Both the position numbers and the translations under genes were made by a program. Below the pieces are notes generated by a model. That model ran no database searches, had not been told where the DNA came from, and was given only the letters and a program-made list of their open reading frames with translations. A stretch of DNA of 64,000 nucleotides from Panax quinquefolius (taxonomy: Eukaryota; Streptophyta; Magnoliopsida; Apiales; Araliaceae), in NCBI GenBank assembly GCA_020205615.1, contig CM035166.1:85020862-85084861 (forward strand), given 5' to 3'. Shown here piece by piece: positions 30,807-42,559 of the stretch (its first letter is position 1; every line of letters begins with the position of its first letter).

Positions 30807-31088
30807 CTGAAATAAAACCACGGACCGAAGTCCGGGCAAACGCACGCAACACGAATCTCAACGTGAAGAAGGGTGTGTGCAAAGATGAAGAGAAAGGCTT
30901 TAAAGTGTGTGAGAAGGCTTATAGTGGGTTGCCAAAGAAGACTTCTATATCTTTAAAGTGGATGAGAAGGCTTACAGTGAGCTCACAAGTGTTTAAAATG
31001 GGAAAGCACTAAGTATATTTCAAGTATGGAGCAAATTTGACAGGGCTTCCTCGCTCATTTTTTTGTTAAAATGGCCACTCCAAGCCCT

Positions 31089-31098
31089 CTATTTATAG
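31089..31098 (-). promoter_or_regulatory. TATA box of the Tat LTR
   Basis: CTATAAATAG on the minus strand, in a GC-richer surrounding (CCCCTCTATAAATAGAGGG). Transcription would run towards lower coordinates through the arrays and into gag. It lies about 0.9 kb from the LTR start. Confidence 0.7.
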
Positions 31099-33519
31099 AG
31101 GGGGGAGCCGTAGGTGTACCTGCAGCCAGCCGCAGGTGTACCTGAGGCTGCCCGGGTTACCCCGGGTTTCTCGGGTCGGGTCGTCTCGTAGTACGTGCAC
31201 TCGGGCACTATAATGTCCGTTCGAACTTTCAGAATTATAATCTGGGCATTCGATTAAGGTATACAAGACCTATTTCGGACCTCTGTTATCGAGAGTTGTA
31301 CAATGGCATGAGATTAGAGTTTGTACGAAGTCATTGAAGATGGGACGATACCCTCCGGTCTTCAAGCTTCAAATTCTATCCATTACCCCGCACAATAGTC
31401 ACTCGGGATTGGTTTTCCTTGATTCTTGTGGGACATCGTTGTGTAGAGATGTATGTATAAAATGTTGAGACGACGTGATGTGGCATCGCGTTGGCAAGAT
31501 GACGAGGTTGCCCCTCACTGGTGTTATCACCGGTTTGGGTTGATAAAGCAGACGTTGCTCAGGGCTTCACTGAGATTGGACTGTTGCAAGTGTTGAAAGT
31601 CCTCAGTGTCAACTCTGAGGTGTGCCTATCCTCCCGGTGTTATCTTCAAGTTGGTACTGGGTGTCTCGTTGTGAGCACCGAGATTGAAGCTGGTTATATT
31701 TGAAATAAACATTTCTAGGGTTATCGTCGGAACTGCATTCATTGGGCTGATCACCAAGGTTGGTAGCTATTCCCATGATTGGGTCTGAGACTGGATACCT
31801 CGGGGTTATCTCCAAGTTAATCGGTCTTCTCCGGTGTGTGTTCCGGTATTGTATCTGCACGCCTCGAGGTTATCTCTGAGGTTGGAGTTGTTACTCCTAG
31901 TGTGTGTTCTGGGGTTGATACTGAACTTCTGGTAGTATCCAGAATGGATATGGACTATCTTCCAGGGTTCCCTCTTGAAAGACGAATATGTCCTCCTGCA
32001 ATGTTAGTGACAAGTGTGCAGAAAATTTTGAGTGTCTACAATCGTTTCACAAGGATATTTTATGCACATTCTTGTTAAATTCTAAGTTTTTAATGCCGGA
32101 GTACTGTTCATGAGTAGTATTCACAAAGTACTATTCACGAGTACTATTCACAAAGTACTATTCTCAAAGTACTATTCACGGGGTACTATTCACTCAGGTA
32201 CTATTCACCCGAGGAATTATTCATGACCAAAATTGATTTCTTTGCTGTCCAAATCATTTTTGATACAATATTATTCTTGAATTTTACTCCACAAAGCAGT
32301 ATCATGTTGACAATTTGGACATTATTGAATTCTGGATAAATTAAGTTATAAATCTTTAAAAATTTATCACTTACTTTCTTTTAATTGAATTCTTATATCA
32401 TTGTCGTCATCCTCATGCTTATATTGTGATAAAAGTCATATGTGGCTTACGTGCATATATGTACTATTTATTGGTATGTCTATGACCAGGGATTATTCGG
32501 TATAATCATGATTGTAACGTTACAAATGATGTGGTAAAAGTCTTCATTAGCGCGTAGTGCATTGATGGACAGTTGTTGGTATGATACCATTGATGATTAC
32601 ATGAATATCTTTGGCCTGTAGTGCAGGGATGATACGATGATGTGTTTTATTTATTAAGCTGAGTCTCAGCGATAAAGTTGATGAAAAACTTTTTAAATCA
32701 TAGAAGATAGTAGATATCATGCTCTACTTGACTCTTTTAATGGATTGCTTGTTCCGCTGTAGTTAAACCTGATGTTTATTGTATTTTATCAGTTTAACAT
32801 TGTTGAAGGCTAACGATAATTTATTCTGCATTATCTTAGTCATAATATTTCTTACTGGGCTAGTTGAGCTCACCCTTTTGCTTTCATTGTTCTCTTCAGG
32901 AAATGAGAACGATTTGGGACTAGTCAATGGGAACAGAGTGTGATGATCAAGAGATTTTGACAACCCGAATTTTTATAAGTTATTAAAATAGAAATTTAAT
33001 AATTAAAATTCTTATTATGAGATGTTTTGAGTTTGAGTATGTATATGTACATGCTCTATATTTTTAAATATGTGATCTGGTGTGAAGAGAAATATATATT
33101 CATATATTGGAAAAGTGAGGTTCAATAGTTAAGTTACCTATTGAAGAAATTAAATGAATTTGGTAATTATTTTAAATATTTATTGAATTAAATAAATATT
33201 TTAAATAATTTATTTATTGAGAAAAATAAATAATTTATGAAATTGTGGTATAATAATTTAGTTATGTGTGTATGATAATTAAATTAAAGCAAATGTAAAT
33301 TTTATTCTTTGAAGATTTAATTTAATGAATTAATTAAATTAAATGAATTGTTAAATATGAAAGGGAATACATAAATTAAATAAAGTAATGTTTAAATATA
33401 ATTTATTAATTAAATTAGATATATTTAATTATTTATTAATTATAAGTATAATTATAATGAGATTGTAATTATTATTAATTACTATTATTATGTGTTATTT
33501 AAATTAACTAAAGGTGTGA

Positions 33520-33538
33520 CACGTGAAACTATATAATA
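33520..33538 (+). promoter_or_regulatory. G-box and TATA box of LTR C1
   Basis: CACGTG (33520-33525), the plant G-box for bZIP/bHLH factors, lies just upstream of CTATATAATA (33529-33538). In C2 the box has become CACATG (around 45854-45859) while the TATA element remains. Confidence 0.55.
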
Positions 33539-33838
33539 AAAATAATATAAAAATAATCTAGTTTGGGGGAATAGGTGGTAGCCAAACAAGGCCTTGTGGC
33601 CTTTGGTTTATGTAATTTACGTTTTTTATTTTTTTTAACTGATAGAGTACGTGGGAAATAAGCCATATCAGGTTTTTTTTTTTTCGCGTCTTATTTCTCT
33701 CCTAAGGCCTAAGAGCAGAGAGTTGGGAGAGAAGAAGAAACATAGAGGGTTTAGAAAGAGGGAGAGCTTGGTGAGAAGAGAGAATTACAGATATTGCTAA
33801 GAGAACAAGAAGAGTTTCTAACACTTTGCTAAATCAAG

Positions 33839-35527
33839 GTAAATTGCTTCTAAGTTGTATATTTTGATTTCTTAGTGATTATCCATTGTAAATTGATAGT
33901 TGTGTTGGATTGATATATATACTTGCAATTAGGGTTTATACTATATTAATAATCCCATGCGAGTGTTGTTTGATGATAAAAATGCATGTAAATTGGTTTG
34001 TAGGAAGAAAAGTATATAACAATGTTTATACATGAAAATTGGCTTTAGAAAGTACAAAATTTTATGTCTAATATGTGTTATAATCTATAAATTGGTATTG
34101 GATTATGTTAGTATGTGAAGAAACAAAAACTGCGTAGTTTAAATTGTGTTAATTGGTTAAGAAACGAAGCCGTGGCGATCGAGTTCGCTAAATGTGTTTA
34201 AAACATGAAAATATAGCATGAACATTAAATTGGAACCCTTAAAATGATTTGTTAATATGTTTGAAGTGTTATAATTATTCTCTAGATGAGTAGCTAAGAG
34301 TTTAACGAGTCCAACGAATCGAAAATCAACTAATTCGGACTTAAAATGAGAAAGTTATGTCAAAAAGCTGTTTTTATGCGAAGGTTACAAAGTGGTAGCC
34401 TTGTTGTCTTTGGGGTTATTGCTTGTAACGCTACTGGCATGTGGTGAGAAAAGGGGATGGCGCGCCATGTGTGCCGATCATGATTGCTTTGACCTGTTTT
34501 GGTAAAACGATCATAACATTTTTATAAGAACTCCGATTAAGGTGATTCAAGATGATCCGGAACGAGAACGAATAGACCTACAACTTTTATTCAATAAGTT
34601 TTTCAATTTGAGGTCTGGAAAAGGAGTCAAAATGGCCATTTGGGGGACTGATATGAATTAGGTGGCAATCGGAGGGCGTCGGGCATGCACATATGTAAGT
34701 GTAGTGCTTCTGACAATAAAAGATGTTGTTCTAAGTTATAAAACATGAATGTTAGTAAATATAATGATGATTAAAATGAATAAATGATGTATTAGATAAG
34801 TTATGTAAGCACACACAAGAGAGACAAATTGGGCGTGTGACGAATATACGTCGAAACGCCGTGATAAGTGATAATGAACGTAAAAAGTATTTTAAATCAA
34901 AGGAAATGAATATCATAAGTTATTGAATAGTGTTAATATAAAACCAATAAGTAGTCCTAGCAAGACTTAAACACTTTAATGAATTTTGAATATTACATAA
35001 GTCGAAAAGTTAACACAATCTAATTAAACATTGTGTGCTAATTAGCTGGAAGGATTATGAGATGTGGAGTGGAGTTTACATTACAATTTCTATGTGTTGT
35101 TATGTGACTAATAGTTGATATGTATGATTATATAACTGTGTAGAGCACGTGAAGTGCAGATAACTATAAGCTGTTAAACTGTTATTGGTAAACAATAATC
35201 AAGGCAAGTCTTTCAGTTCCTATTTGCTATGTGAACTTGATGATTAATTGTTTTAAATCTTTATTGCAAAGAGCATGATGTGTTGTATATATGTTGAAAG
35301 TATGAAATGTTAAAGTCAATTTATGACTACGTTGATTGAGTATTGAATGCTGATTGAGTAAGGAACTCAAGCTCTTTACTTGTTATATGAACTAAAGCAT
35401 GTATGTTATGTTAATTCAATGTTTATGAGATGTATGATAAGGATGTTATTATGTGCTACGTGGTGCATGAAAATTGTTAGATTTGCTGGGTTGTTGAGCT
35501 CAACCTTGTAAATAACCATTTTTGCAG
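33839..35527 (+). other. Predicted leader intron inside LTR C1
   Basis: 5' splice site ATCAAG|GTAAAT at 33839, about 300 bases after the TATA box and at the end of a purine-rich exon-like stretch. 3' splice site CCATTTTTGCAG|G at 35527. GTTGAGCTCAACC lies at 35493-35505, about 25 bases before the AG. The enclosed length is 1689 bases. The same arrangement is in C2 (46179-47908). Inferred from sequence only. Confidence 0.5.
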
Positions 35528-36187
35528 GTAAAGGATTGAAGGTAACACTATGTGGTACTTGAAAGACATGAATCAGATGTAATACAAAAAGATTATTATT
35601 TTAGCTAAAGTTTTATTTCTTTAAACTATGATTAAGGTTCATAAGATGTACTCAATGTTTTATGTATGTATATTTTATGTTGAGTTGTAAAGTTTAAGTT
35701 TGAACCGTCCACTGTATAAGGGATATCGATTTGATATGTAAGTATATATTAACTCTGATGAAGCGAATCATAAGTTAAACTTAATTCAAAGATATGTAAA
35801 TGATAAAGGTTTTGATTCAGGGAATTAAAGTAAGATGACATAAAAGTTTAAATTATTCCGCATTTTATTAAGTTTAACATTGAATAATGATGTAAAATCA
35901 GAAGTTAGACGTATTATTAATGACCGAAGTCGATAATTAAATTGTATGAATTGGGGTCGTTACAGAGATGGTGGCTATAGTAGTCCTCACTATTTTATGA
36001 AATAGTGTGATAATAAATGTAATGAGGACTTCATTTGAGTTTGAATACTATCTATGAGACAATATTCATGTAAAAACTCTAAGCTACGCTGTTGTCGTAT
36101 TGTATAAAAGAAGTTTGTATTTGATTTTTGTACCATGTATTTGGTGACTCAGAATGGGTGATGTATACCTATTTTGGGGGTGTCACA

Positions 36188-36430
36188 CTAAGCACCAGAT
36201 GAATTCTACCAAAAGCTCAAACGCTTAGCAAACCTAAATGGTGATGGTGCAAAGCTAACATCAGATGAAGATAAGCAGAACAAAATGAAGATCAGTTTCA
36301 CCAGAGAAGATGTGGTCCAGACTCGAAGCTGAATACAGAGAGGACCACGCCAAGATGCTAAGTACAGAAGATGGTCAAGCTTAAAGACATCTTAGCAGCA
36401 AGGCACCAACAATAACAACGACAACAACAA
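36188..36430 (+). pseudogene. C-terminal end of a retroelement ORF (probably F family)
   Basis: A frame reads PDEFYQKLKRLANLNGDGAK and MKISFTREDVV. After a shift it continues LEAEYREDHAKMLSTEDGQ, then KLKDILAAR and a CAA-rich tail (CAACAACAACGACAACAAC). It has the charged, helical look of a C-terminus and is followed by the F LTR. It probably corresponds to the C-terminus of the ORF found at 42560-44990, which is cut off there by C2; that link is inferred. Confidence 0.45.
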
Positions 36431-36994
36431 CGACAACAACAACAAGTAGCCAGGGTCTGAGGGGTCCTTGTCCGGAGGGACTAAATGAAGTTCCAAGCCT
36501 GCTGAGCTTGAAGAATTCCTAGGGAACTAAAGGAGTTCCAAGGCTGCTAGCCTTGAAGAGTTCTTAGTGAACTGAAGTTCCAAGGCTGCTGGCCTTGAAG
36601 GAATCTTAGTGATTCAGGGTGCTACCCTTCCTTAGTGGAAATCCTGCTAGTTAAAAGCAAAAGAGTGGATTAGGAGCTTGAGTCTCTGAACCACTTAAAA
36701 TCCCTTGTGTCTTTTACATTCAATCATTTACATTATGTACCTAACTGCTATAACTGCTATGTATGTATTAACTGCTTATAACTTAACTAACTATAAGAAC
36801 AATATATGTATGATTATGAATATATCAATGAAGGGGATCTTTTACTTAATCCGATGTGCCTAAAAAGATTCTTATGTTGTCATATGCTAATTCATTAGCA
36901 ATAGAAAATAAACCAGAAAAGTATTTTTAATTAAAAATGATCTATTCAACCCCCCCCCCCTTCTAGATCTATTGTGTGCCTACTGGAATTAACA
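36431..36994 (+). repeat. LTR of element F, with three tandem 45-base repeats
   Basis: The right end is clear: GGAATTAACA followed by a primer site. Near it is a C12-13 run then TTCTAG, a feature common at the end of plant Ty1-type LTRs. The left end is not certain. At 36480-36615 three units carry AGTTCCAAGGCTGCT and CTTGAAGA (first unit AAGCCTGCT). Two similar poly-A-signal-like AATAAA or TTATAA areas follow. Confidence 0.6.
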
Positions 36995-36995
36995 A

Positions 36996-37008
36996 TTGGT
37001 ATCAAAGC
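36996..37008 (+). promoter_or_regulatory. Primer-binding site of element F
   Basis: TTGGTATCAAAGC one base after the LTR end, an initiator-Met-tRNA-type primer site. It shows that the LTR to its left serves as a 5' LTR for the sequence to its right. Confidence 0.75.
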
Positions 37009-37410
37009 ATGTTCTCATGCTATAATTAAAAGCTAATCGCTTTGAGTCTAATCATAGGCATAAACATTGTTTTAAACTTTGTTTAGTAGTAAGTCACTTG
37101 TATATGCAGATGAGCTCACACGTTGGAAATATTGTGTACAGGTAAATGTATATATACATCTGAAGCTACTCCGATAGGTCAATGTTCTTAAATGACATAT
37201 CAATAAGACCAATCCTTGGTCACACTCAATCCTGAAGTCTGAAGACTAGACAAAGAAGCTCAAGAAACATCAACAACAAAGAGTAAAGCATCCATTAGTC
37301 TGAAAGATGAGATGGCCATACATGCTAAGAAGCACTTATCCGGAGAAGAAAGTAGAATTTCTCAAATATGTATTTGGCTAACAAGCAGCTGGATGTGAAC
37401 CTTGAGGTTC
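37009..37410 (+). other. Leader or internal start of element F
   Basis: No convincing ORF. A possible 5' splice site ACAG|GTAAAT occurs at 37142. A stretch near 37300-37370 reads KKHLSGEES in one frame, but I cannot assign it. D2 is inserted at the right edge. Confidence 0.4.
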
Positions 37411-40062
37411 AAAGTTGTAAGACCTCGAATTTTACAAAATGAAAGTATTCAATTTTCTGATAATTGTTATTCTATTTAGTAAATGGTTAAATTGATAAAA
37501 GGTTAAAGTTAAGGGTGACATTTGAAAATTTTACAAAGTAAACAAGTTGATATAAAATATTCGTTGTGTCGAGGAATATTCGATTGGTCGGGGAATATTC
37601 ATACAACGACACAATTATTGGTGGACCCCACAACGGAGGTACTGTCGTAGTTATAAAATGACTGAAATATTTTTAAAATAACGACAAAAATTTTACAGTT
37701 AAACTGTTGAACTACCCAGTGGTAAAAGAACAATAATACGCATGGTTGCATAGTAGCACACGGTATTGATTATTGATGCTTACGTGAGAAGTCACTCAGT
37801 TATACTGAATTATTGCTACAGTAATTGCTTCATAATATCTCTCATATTATTGATTCAATTATTGTCATAATATCATCTGCATAATATTTTATATTTTTAA
37901 ATCAATAATTGAGATGACAAAGTTATTCATATTATTATTTGCAATATTGACGATGTCTAGAAAGTTCTGTCGAGGAGAGGTTTGGTCACTTAATTGCGCA
38001 CCAATAGGGAGAAGTCCTTATCGGTAAGCCCCCTCTTTTCTAGGAATGATCTGGTTGTTAAATATTATGAGTTATAATATTAATGATGAATAAGTTCGTG
38101 TTGATTAAAGATGAAATTGATAGTTCCATTGTGTTGGGATTATTAGTGTTAGTGGAAATCGACATTTATTTCGATAATAATTGATGTCTGGAGGTTATAT
38201 TTACCAATCGAGTAATTAATCGGATAAATGAGCAATTAATTGCTATTAATTCACATGCTTATAACTATTTTTTCACATGTGTGTACTATTGATTCACATG
38301 CTTGTACTATTAGGGGAGGTGGTGCAAGATTGATAATACTTGCATGACTAAATTAAAAATGAAGGTATAAATGAATGTACTATACTGTAATTATTTTTTT
38401 CACATGTATAGAACTATTGATTCACCTGATTGTACTATTGATTCACATGATATACTATTAGGGGATGTGGTGCAAGTTTGATAATACTTGCAGGACTAAA
38501 TTAAAAATGAAGGAAAAGATGAAGGTATTATATTGTAATATTTCGAACCCTAAAATGTGCAATTGTCGAAACTATATTTTCCTATAAATAGAAGCTCATT
38601 CTTCCTTCATTCTCACCAATTCACTAAGAATCACAAGAGCAATTATAGAGAGAGAATCTATAGAGATATAGAAGAAGAGAAGTATGCTACTTCCCTATTC
38701 CAGTATCCAGTCTTCTTCTGATGTAAGGGATATTATTTGTTGTATTTGTAAGGGGTATTATTTCTTTCGTATTCGTAAGGGATATTATTTTTGTTCAATA
38801 TTCGTATGAAATATTATTTTCTTCTATACTTTGTAGTATATAAGTAATATTATTTCGTTTCGTATCCCTAGTTCTACACTCATTTTGTTGAAGTATTACT
38901 TCTATATTCCATGAAATTAGTAGAGTATCCTTGATATTTGCGCTTCATCTAGTATCTTTTCATGGAAATATTATTCTGAGCATTCTTGATAATTATTGAT
39001 CTTTTCATGCTAAAATACTATTCACGAGTTACTATTCACGTGTTACTATTCACCCAAATAATATTCACTTGGGTATTCGGGGTACTTTTCATGTCAGAGT
39101 ACTATTCACGAGTTACTATTCACGGGTTACTATTCACCCAGTTACTATTCACACGAATATTATTCACTCGGGTATTTGGGACACTTTTCATGGTGGAGTA
39201 CTATTCATGAGGTACTATTCCCAAATTACTATTCACGGGGTACTATTCACCCGAAAAATATATTTCTTTTCTCTCCAAATTATTTTTGATACATGAATAT
39301 TATTCTTGAATTTTACTCCATAAAGTTGTACCATGTTGACAATTTGGATATTTTTAAACTATGGATAAATTTAAAGTTTTTAATATTTATCCTTGATTTC
39401 GTTTGATTAATGTTTATATCATTGTCATCATCCTCATGCCTATATTGTGATGAAAGTAATCTTTAGCTTACGTGCATAGACGAACTGTTGGTTATTGGTT
39501 TTACAGTTGTATATCTTTGGCCCGTAGTGCAAAGAAGAATAGTTGATTGATATCTTTGGTTGTAGTGCAAAGATGAACTGTTGATTGATAGCTTTGGCCT
39601 ATAGTGCAAAAATGGACAGGTGTATGACATGATCATGACCACTGGTGATACTAACGAATATCCTTAGCTCATTCCGCTGTAGTTGTTGATCTAAAACTTG
39701 TTGTCTATTGTATTATATCAGTTGTTATACTGTTGAAGGCTAACGCTAATTTATTCTACATTATCTTAGTCATAATATTTCTTACTGGGTAGTTGAGCTC
39801 ACCCTTTGTTTTCATTGTTCTCTTCAAGAAATGAGAATATAGCTGGGACTATTCTATGAAATAGTGTGATAATAAATGTAATGATGACTCCATTTGAGTT
39901 TGAATACTGTCTAGAAGACAATATTCGTATTAAAACTCCTAGCTTATGTTTTGTCGTATTTTACACGACAGTTGTATAATTAGGTTGTAGTTGTATTATA
40001 TACCATGTATTTGGCTACTCAAGATGGGTGATGTATACCTATTTTGGGGGCGTCACAAAAGT
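37411..40062 (+). mobile_element. D2: solo LTR of family D with AAAGT duplication
   Basis: A 2642-base LTR (37416-40057), TGTAAGACCTCG to GGGGGCGTCACA, flanked by AAAGT at 37411-37415 and 40058-40062. It shares overall layout with LTR A (ends, two arrays, GAGCTC motif) but has clearly different sequence, so it is a sister family. TATA box CTATAAATAG at 38582-38591; 5' splice-like GATG|TAAGGG at 38720; GTTGAGCTCACCC at 39792-39804. The 3' splice site is weakened to TTCAAG. Confidence 0.93.
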
Positions 40063-42559
40063 TGTCAAAGAACTAAAAATGCCAAGATTCTCTTAGCTTA
40101 CATCTTCAAGAATATGATTGATTGATCGAGGGACAACTGGAGTAACAAGCTATCAGGAGTGAATGAAAAATTATGCACATCAATGCCTAATCTCAGTATA
40201 CCAAAGATAAATAACTGTTAAGAAATTGACAGTGGAAAGGTACGGTTCCTCATCAAAATAAGTGTGTACATCATATTGCATCACCTTATGCACTATAATA
40301 GTATTCTATCAAGAGACCATACTCTACCTAAAAAGGGGAGGAGAGAAAGTACACTGAGGGTGGAAAATCAAATGCTAATAAACTTTCTCTCCATCCAAGT
40401 TTTAAGTTGAAGAGTACATCTTGAAAAAGTTTGAAATAGGTCATAAGCACATCAAGATTTAATTTATCCTAAGTGAAGTAATCTTCGCTGATGGGTTAGT
40501 ATGTATGTATAAACCTATGTTCTATGTTTTTGATAACACATAGAGTATGATCAGTTCTACAAAAGTATCTTGAAGATTCGTAGAAACTGATCACCTCCAT
40601 GAATCAACCAAATACAAATAAATGTTAGAGTTGATTCTCACTCTGTGAACATTTAAACTCTGTGAACATAACTAAGCAAATGATGAAACCATCAAAGAAA
40701 AAGAGTGTTTTTATTAAAATGGTTAATCTTACACACACTTATCATCATTCTTCTTAAAATGTAATATCTAACTTGGATATATGCATGAATATGATTGATG
40801 GTGATTAATATGATGAAAATTCAAATATATGAGGAACATTGATTTTAAAAGCTAACCTGGCAAGACCTATTTGACCATGGGTATGAAAAATAGAAAATTT
40901 ATCTAACCTGTAGGTGCTTGGTCTATCTGACCACACTAAGGAATGATGAAGCAGATAACTTCAGTCAAGAAGATTCAACTAGAAGAAGGCTTAAGACATT
41001 TCAGAAATGTCTCTGACAAAATCCTTATTTGTCAAAGCCTGTCCTTGAAGACTTGCTGAGCTAACATGAATGAAGTTCAGATGGTTGTTGATCTCCATAT
41101 GAAATTAGACCATTCACCCTAAGATAAAAAGGGATATATATGCTTTATCATCCAAAGCATATTAGCTAAGAAGAACCCTCAAGGAACACATCATAGAAGC
41201 AGAACTTCGCAAGCACAAACTAATAAAGAAGACTACGTTCGTTGTGATGTCAAATGATTAGAGTGATCAGTCCTGAAGATATCCATGTCTATGATATAAG
41301 AAGGAGATATGCAAGGCTGCATTCTGATACACATGAAGAAGAAGCACTCACACCTCTCTAAGAAGAAAGTATTAACCATGGGGGAGCAGTGATCTGCTAA
41401 TAAAACATCAACACTAAAAATATCAGAAATATACTATGAAGTAATGTACCAGTTACAGTGTCTCAAAAATTTGTGGCTGATGAACCAAATGAAGATCCAT
41501 AGTCAGTAGGAACGTCTCAAAATGTACTACAGATAACCTTGTAAGCCACCCAAACTCAAAATCGTGAAGCGCCTACAATCAAACACCCGATCATAGTATA
41601 AGAGCAGGAGGACACCACGATAACAACCAATGCAAATGTCTAGAGTTGATTGATGAACTCTCTAACAGAAAAGGTCAAATGAGATATCAGTGCTAACCAC
41701 TTCTAAAGTTTTTCATCTGGAAAGCACCTCAGGGACAAACCTGACCCTTAGCTCACTCTAAGAGGTTGGCCCTTCCTGAGCTACCTTAAACCAAAAGGAA
41801 TGTTTAGTCAAGTTCATCTCAAGGACCAAGACAGAAAAAAATTGTAGAGTAGATACTAGAGTAAACTTAACAATCGTAGTACAACCTCAACTATCGTAGA
41901 GTAGACTCGATGATCGCAGTCTTCCTAGAGGATACACTAGCTCATGAGGAGCTCGGAAGAACTAGATAAATGCCCAACTATTTAGATCATGAAGAGATAA
42001 GTTTGAATACCGGTTGGAAAGATGTCCTGCAGACTCACCTCAGAAGTTAAGTGCTCAAACTTTCATAAAAAATAAAAGTGATTAAGCTATGCAGCTTAAA
42101 ACTGAGGATTAGTGTCAAAACATCCACTGAAGCATCTCTTAGAAGATGATCATTGAGTCGACAAAGAAAAACGTAGAGTCTATAGCTACCTCACCAAGCT
42201 ACTCTGCGTACTAAAAAAGGTCAACAGTCAATCCACGTCAGTGAAACGCCTATTCTCTTAAAAAGAACATCAAACTGAAACGTTTATATGGAGTTACAGT
42301 TTTTTACTGGGCATCGTGCAACCAATGAATGGTTAACACATCACAGCTTATGCAGAGTCAGAAGGAAATGTCATAAAGACAAATTCAAAATCTCAAACCA
42401 GTTATCAGAAACCATCGAACCTCTCTCCCTCTTTTTTTTAAACCCTAGAATCCGCTTCAAAGCCTAAATCCATCAAACCTCTAGATTCGCCAAAATCACA
42501 TTCAAATATCTATCATAAGAGGTCTGAAATCAAATACTCATATATTTCGAACCCTCAAA
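40063..42559 (+). other. Non-coding interior of element F
   Basis: About 2.5 kb without an open frame above 60 codons and without any gag, protease, RT, RNase H or integrase motif that I can find in any frame. The composition is purine-rich on the plus strand (many GAAGA words), as in untranslated interiors of large non-autonomous LTR elements. A possible promoter- or leader-like CT-rich stretch precedes the ORF (42418-42440). Confidence 0.5.

Larger units (their letters stand above)
16700..31990 (-). mobile_element. Tat/Ogre-type Ty3 element, minus strand, lacking its 3' LTR
   Basis: Read on the minus strand: LTR (31990-29248), primer site, leader, gag, protease, RT, RNase H, a second RNase H, a tandemly duplicated integrase, tandem repeats, then an extra ORF on the opposite strand. 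The two RNase H domains, the LLGRPWIH phrase after the protease and the opposite-strand ORF are hallmarks of the Tat group (Tat, Ogre, Grande, Retand). No 3' LTR is found; the element abuts the truncated E1 LTR near 16.7 kb. Its upstream LTR end abuts a truncated D-family LTR. Both outer edges are approximate. Confidence 0.8.
29248..31990 (-). repeat. 5' LTR of the Tat element
   Basis: On the plus strand it starts TGTCGACATCGGG (the LTR's 3' end). It contains GGAAGGTGTTAGGCACCCC at 29515-29533, a phrase I associate with the U5 of Tat-group elements, then two tandem arrays with TA microsatellites and, on the minus strand, a TATA box at 31089-31098. The upper limit is set where D-family LTR homology begins; no matching second LTR is in the window, so the start base is unknown by a few tens of bases. 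Confidence 0.65.
32951..35969 (+). mobile_element. C1: solo LTR of family C with GAGAT duplication
   Basis: A 3009-base LTR (32956-35964) starting TTTGACAACCCG (TG altered) and ending GGTCGTTACA, flanked by GAGAT at 32951-32955 and 35965-35969. It is homologous to C2 (44993-48247) over its length. It interrupts the D1 LTR and carries no internal region, so it arose by LTR-LTR recombination. The open frames inside are short and unconvincing. Confidence 0.93.
31991..36187 (+). repeat. D1: 5'-truncated D-family LTR, interrupted by solo LTR C1
   Basis: Homologous to the right part of D2 (from about 38940) but lacking the first 1.5 kb, including the TATA box and 5' splice site. It has the CTATTCACGAG array (32085-32225), one ATATCTTTGGCC unit (32608), GTTGAGCTCACCC (32863-32875) and a good 3' splice site TTCTCTTCAG|G at 32899. 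C1 is inserted at 32951-35969. The LTR ends GGGGGTGTCACA at 36187. The left edge abuts the Tat LTR. Confidence 0.75.
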
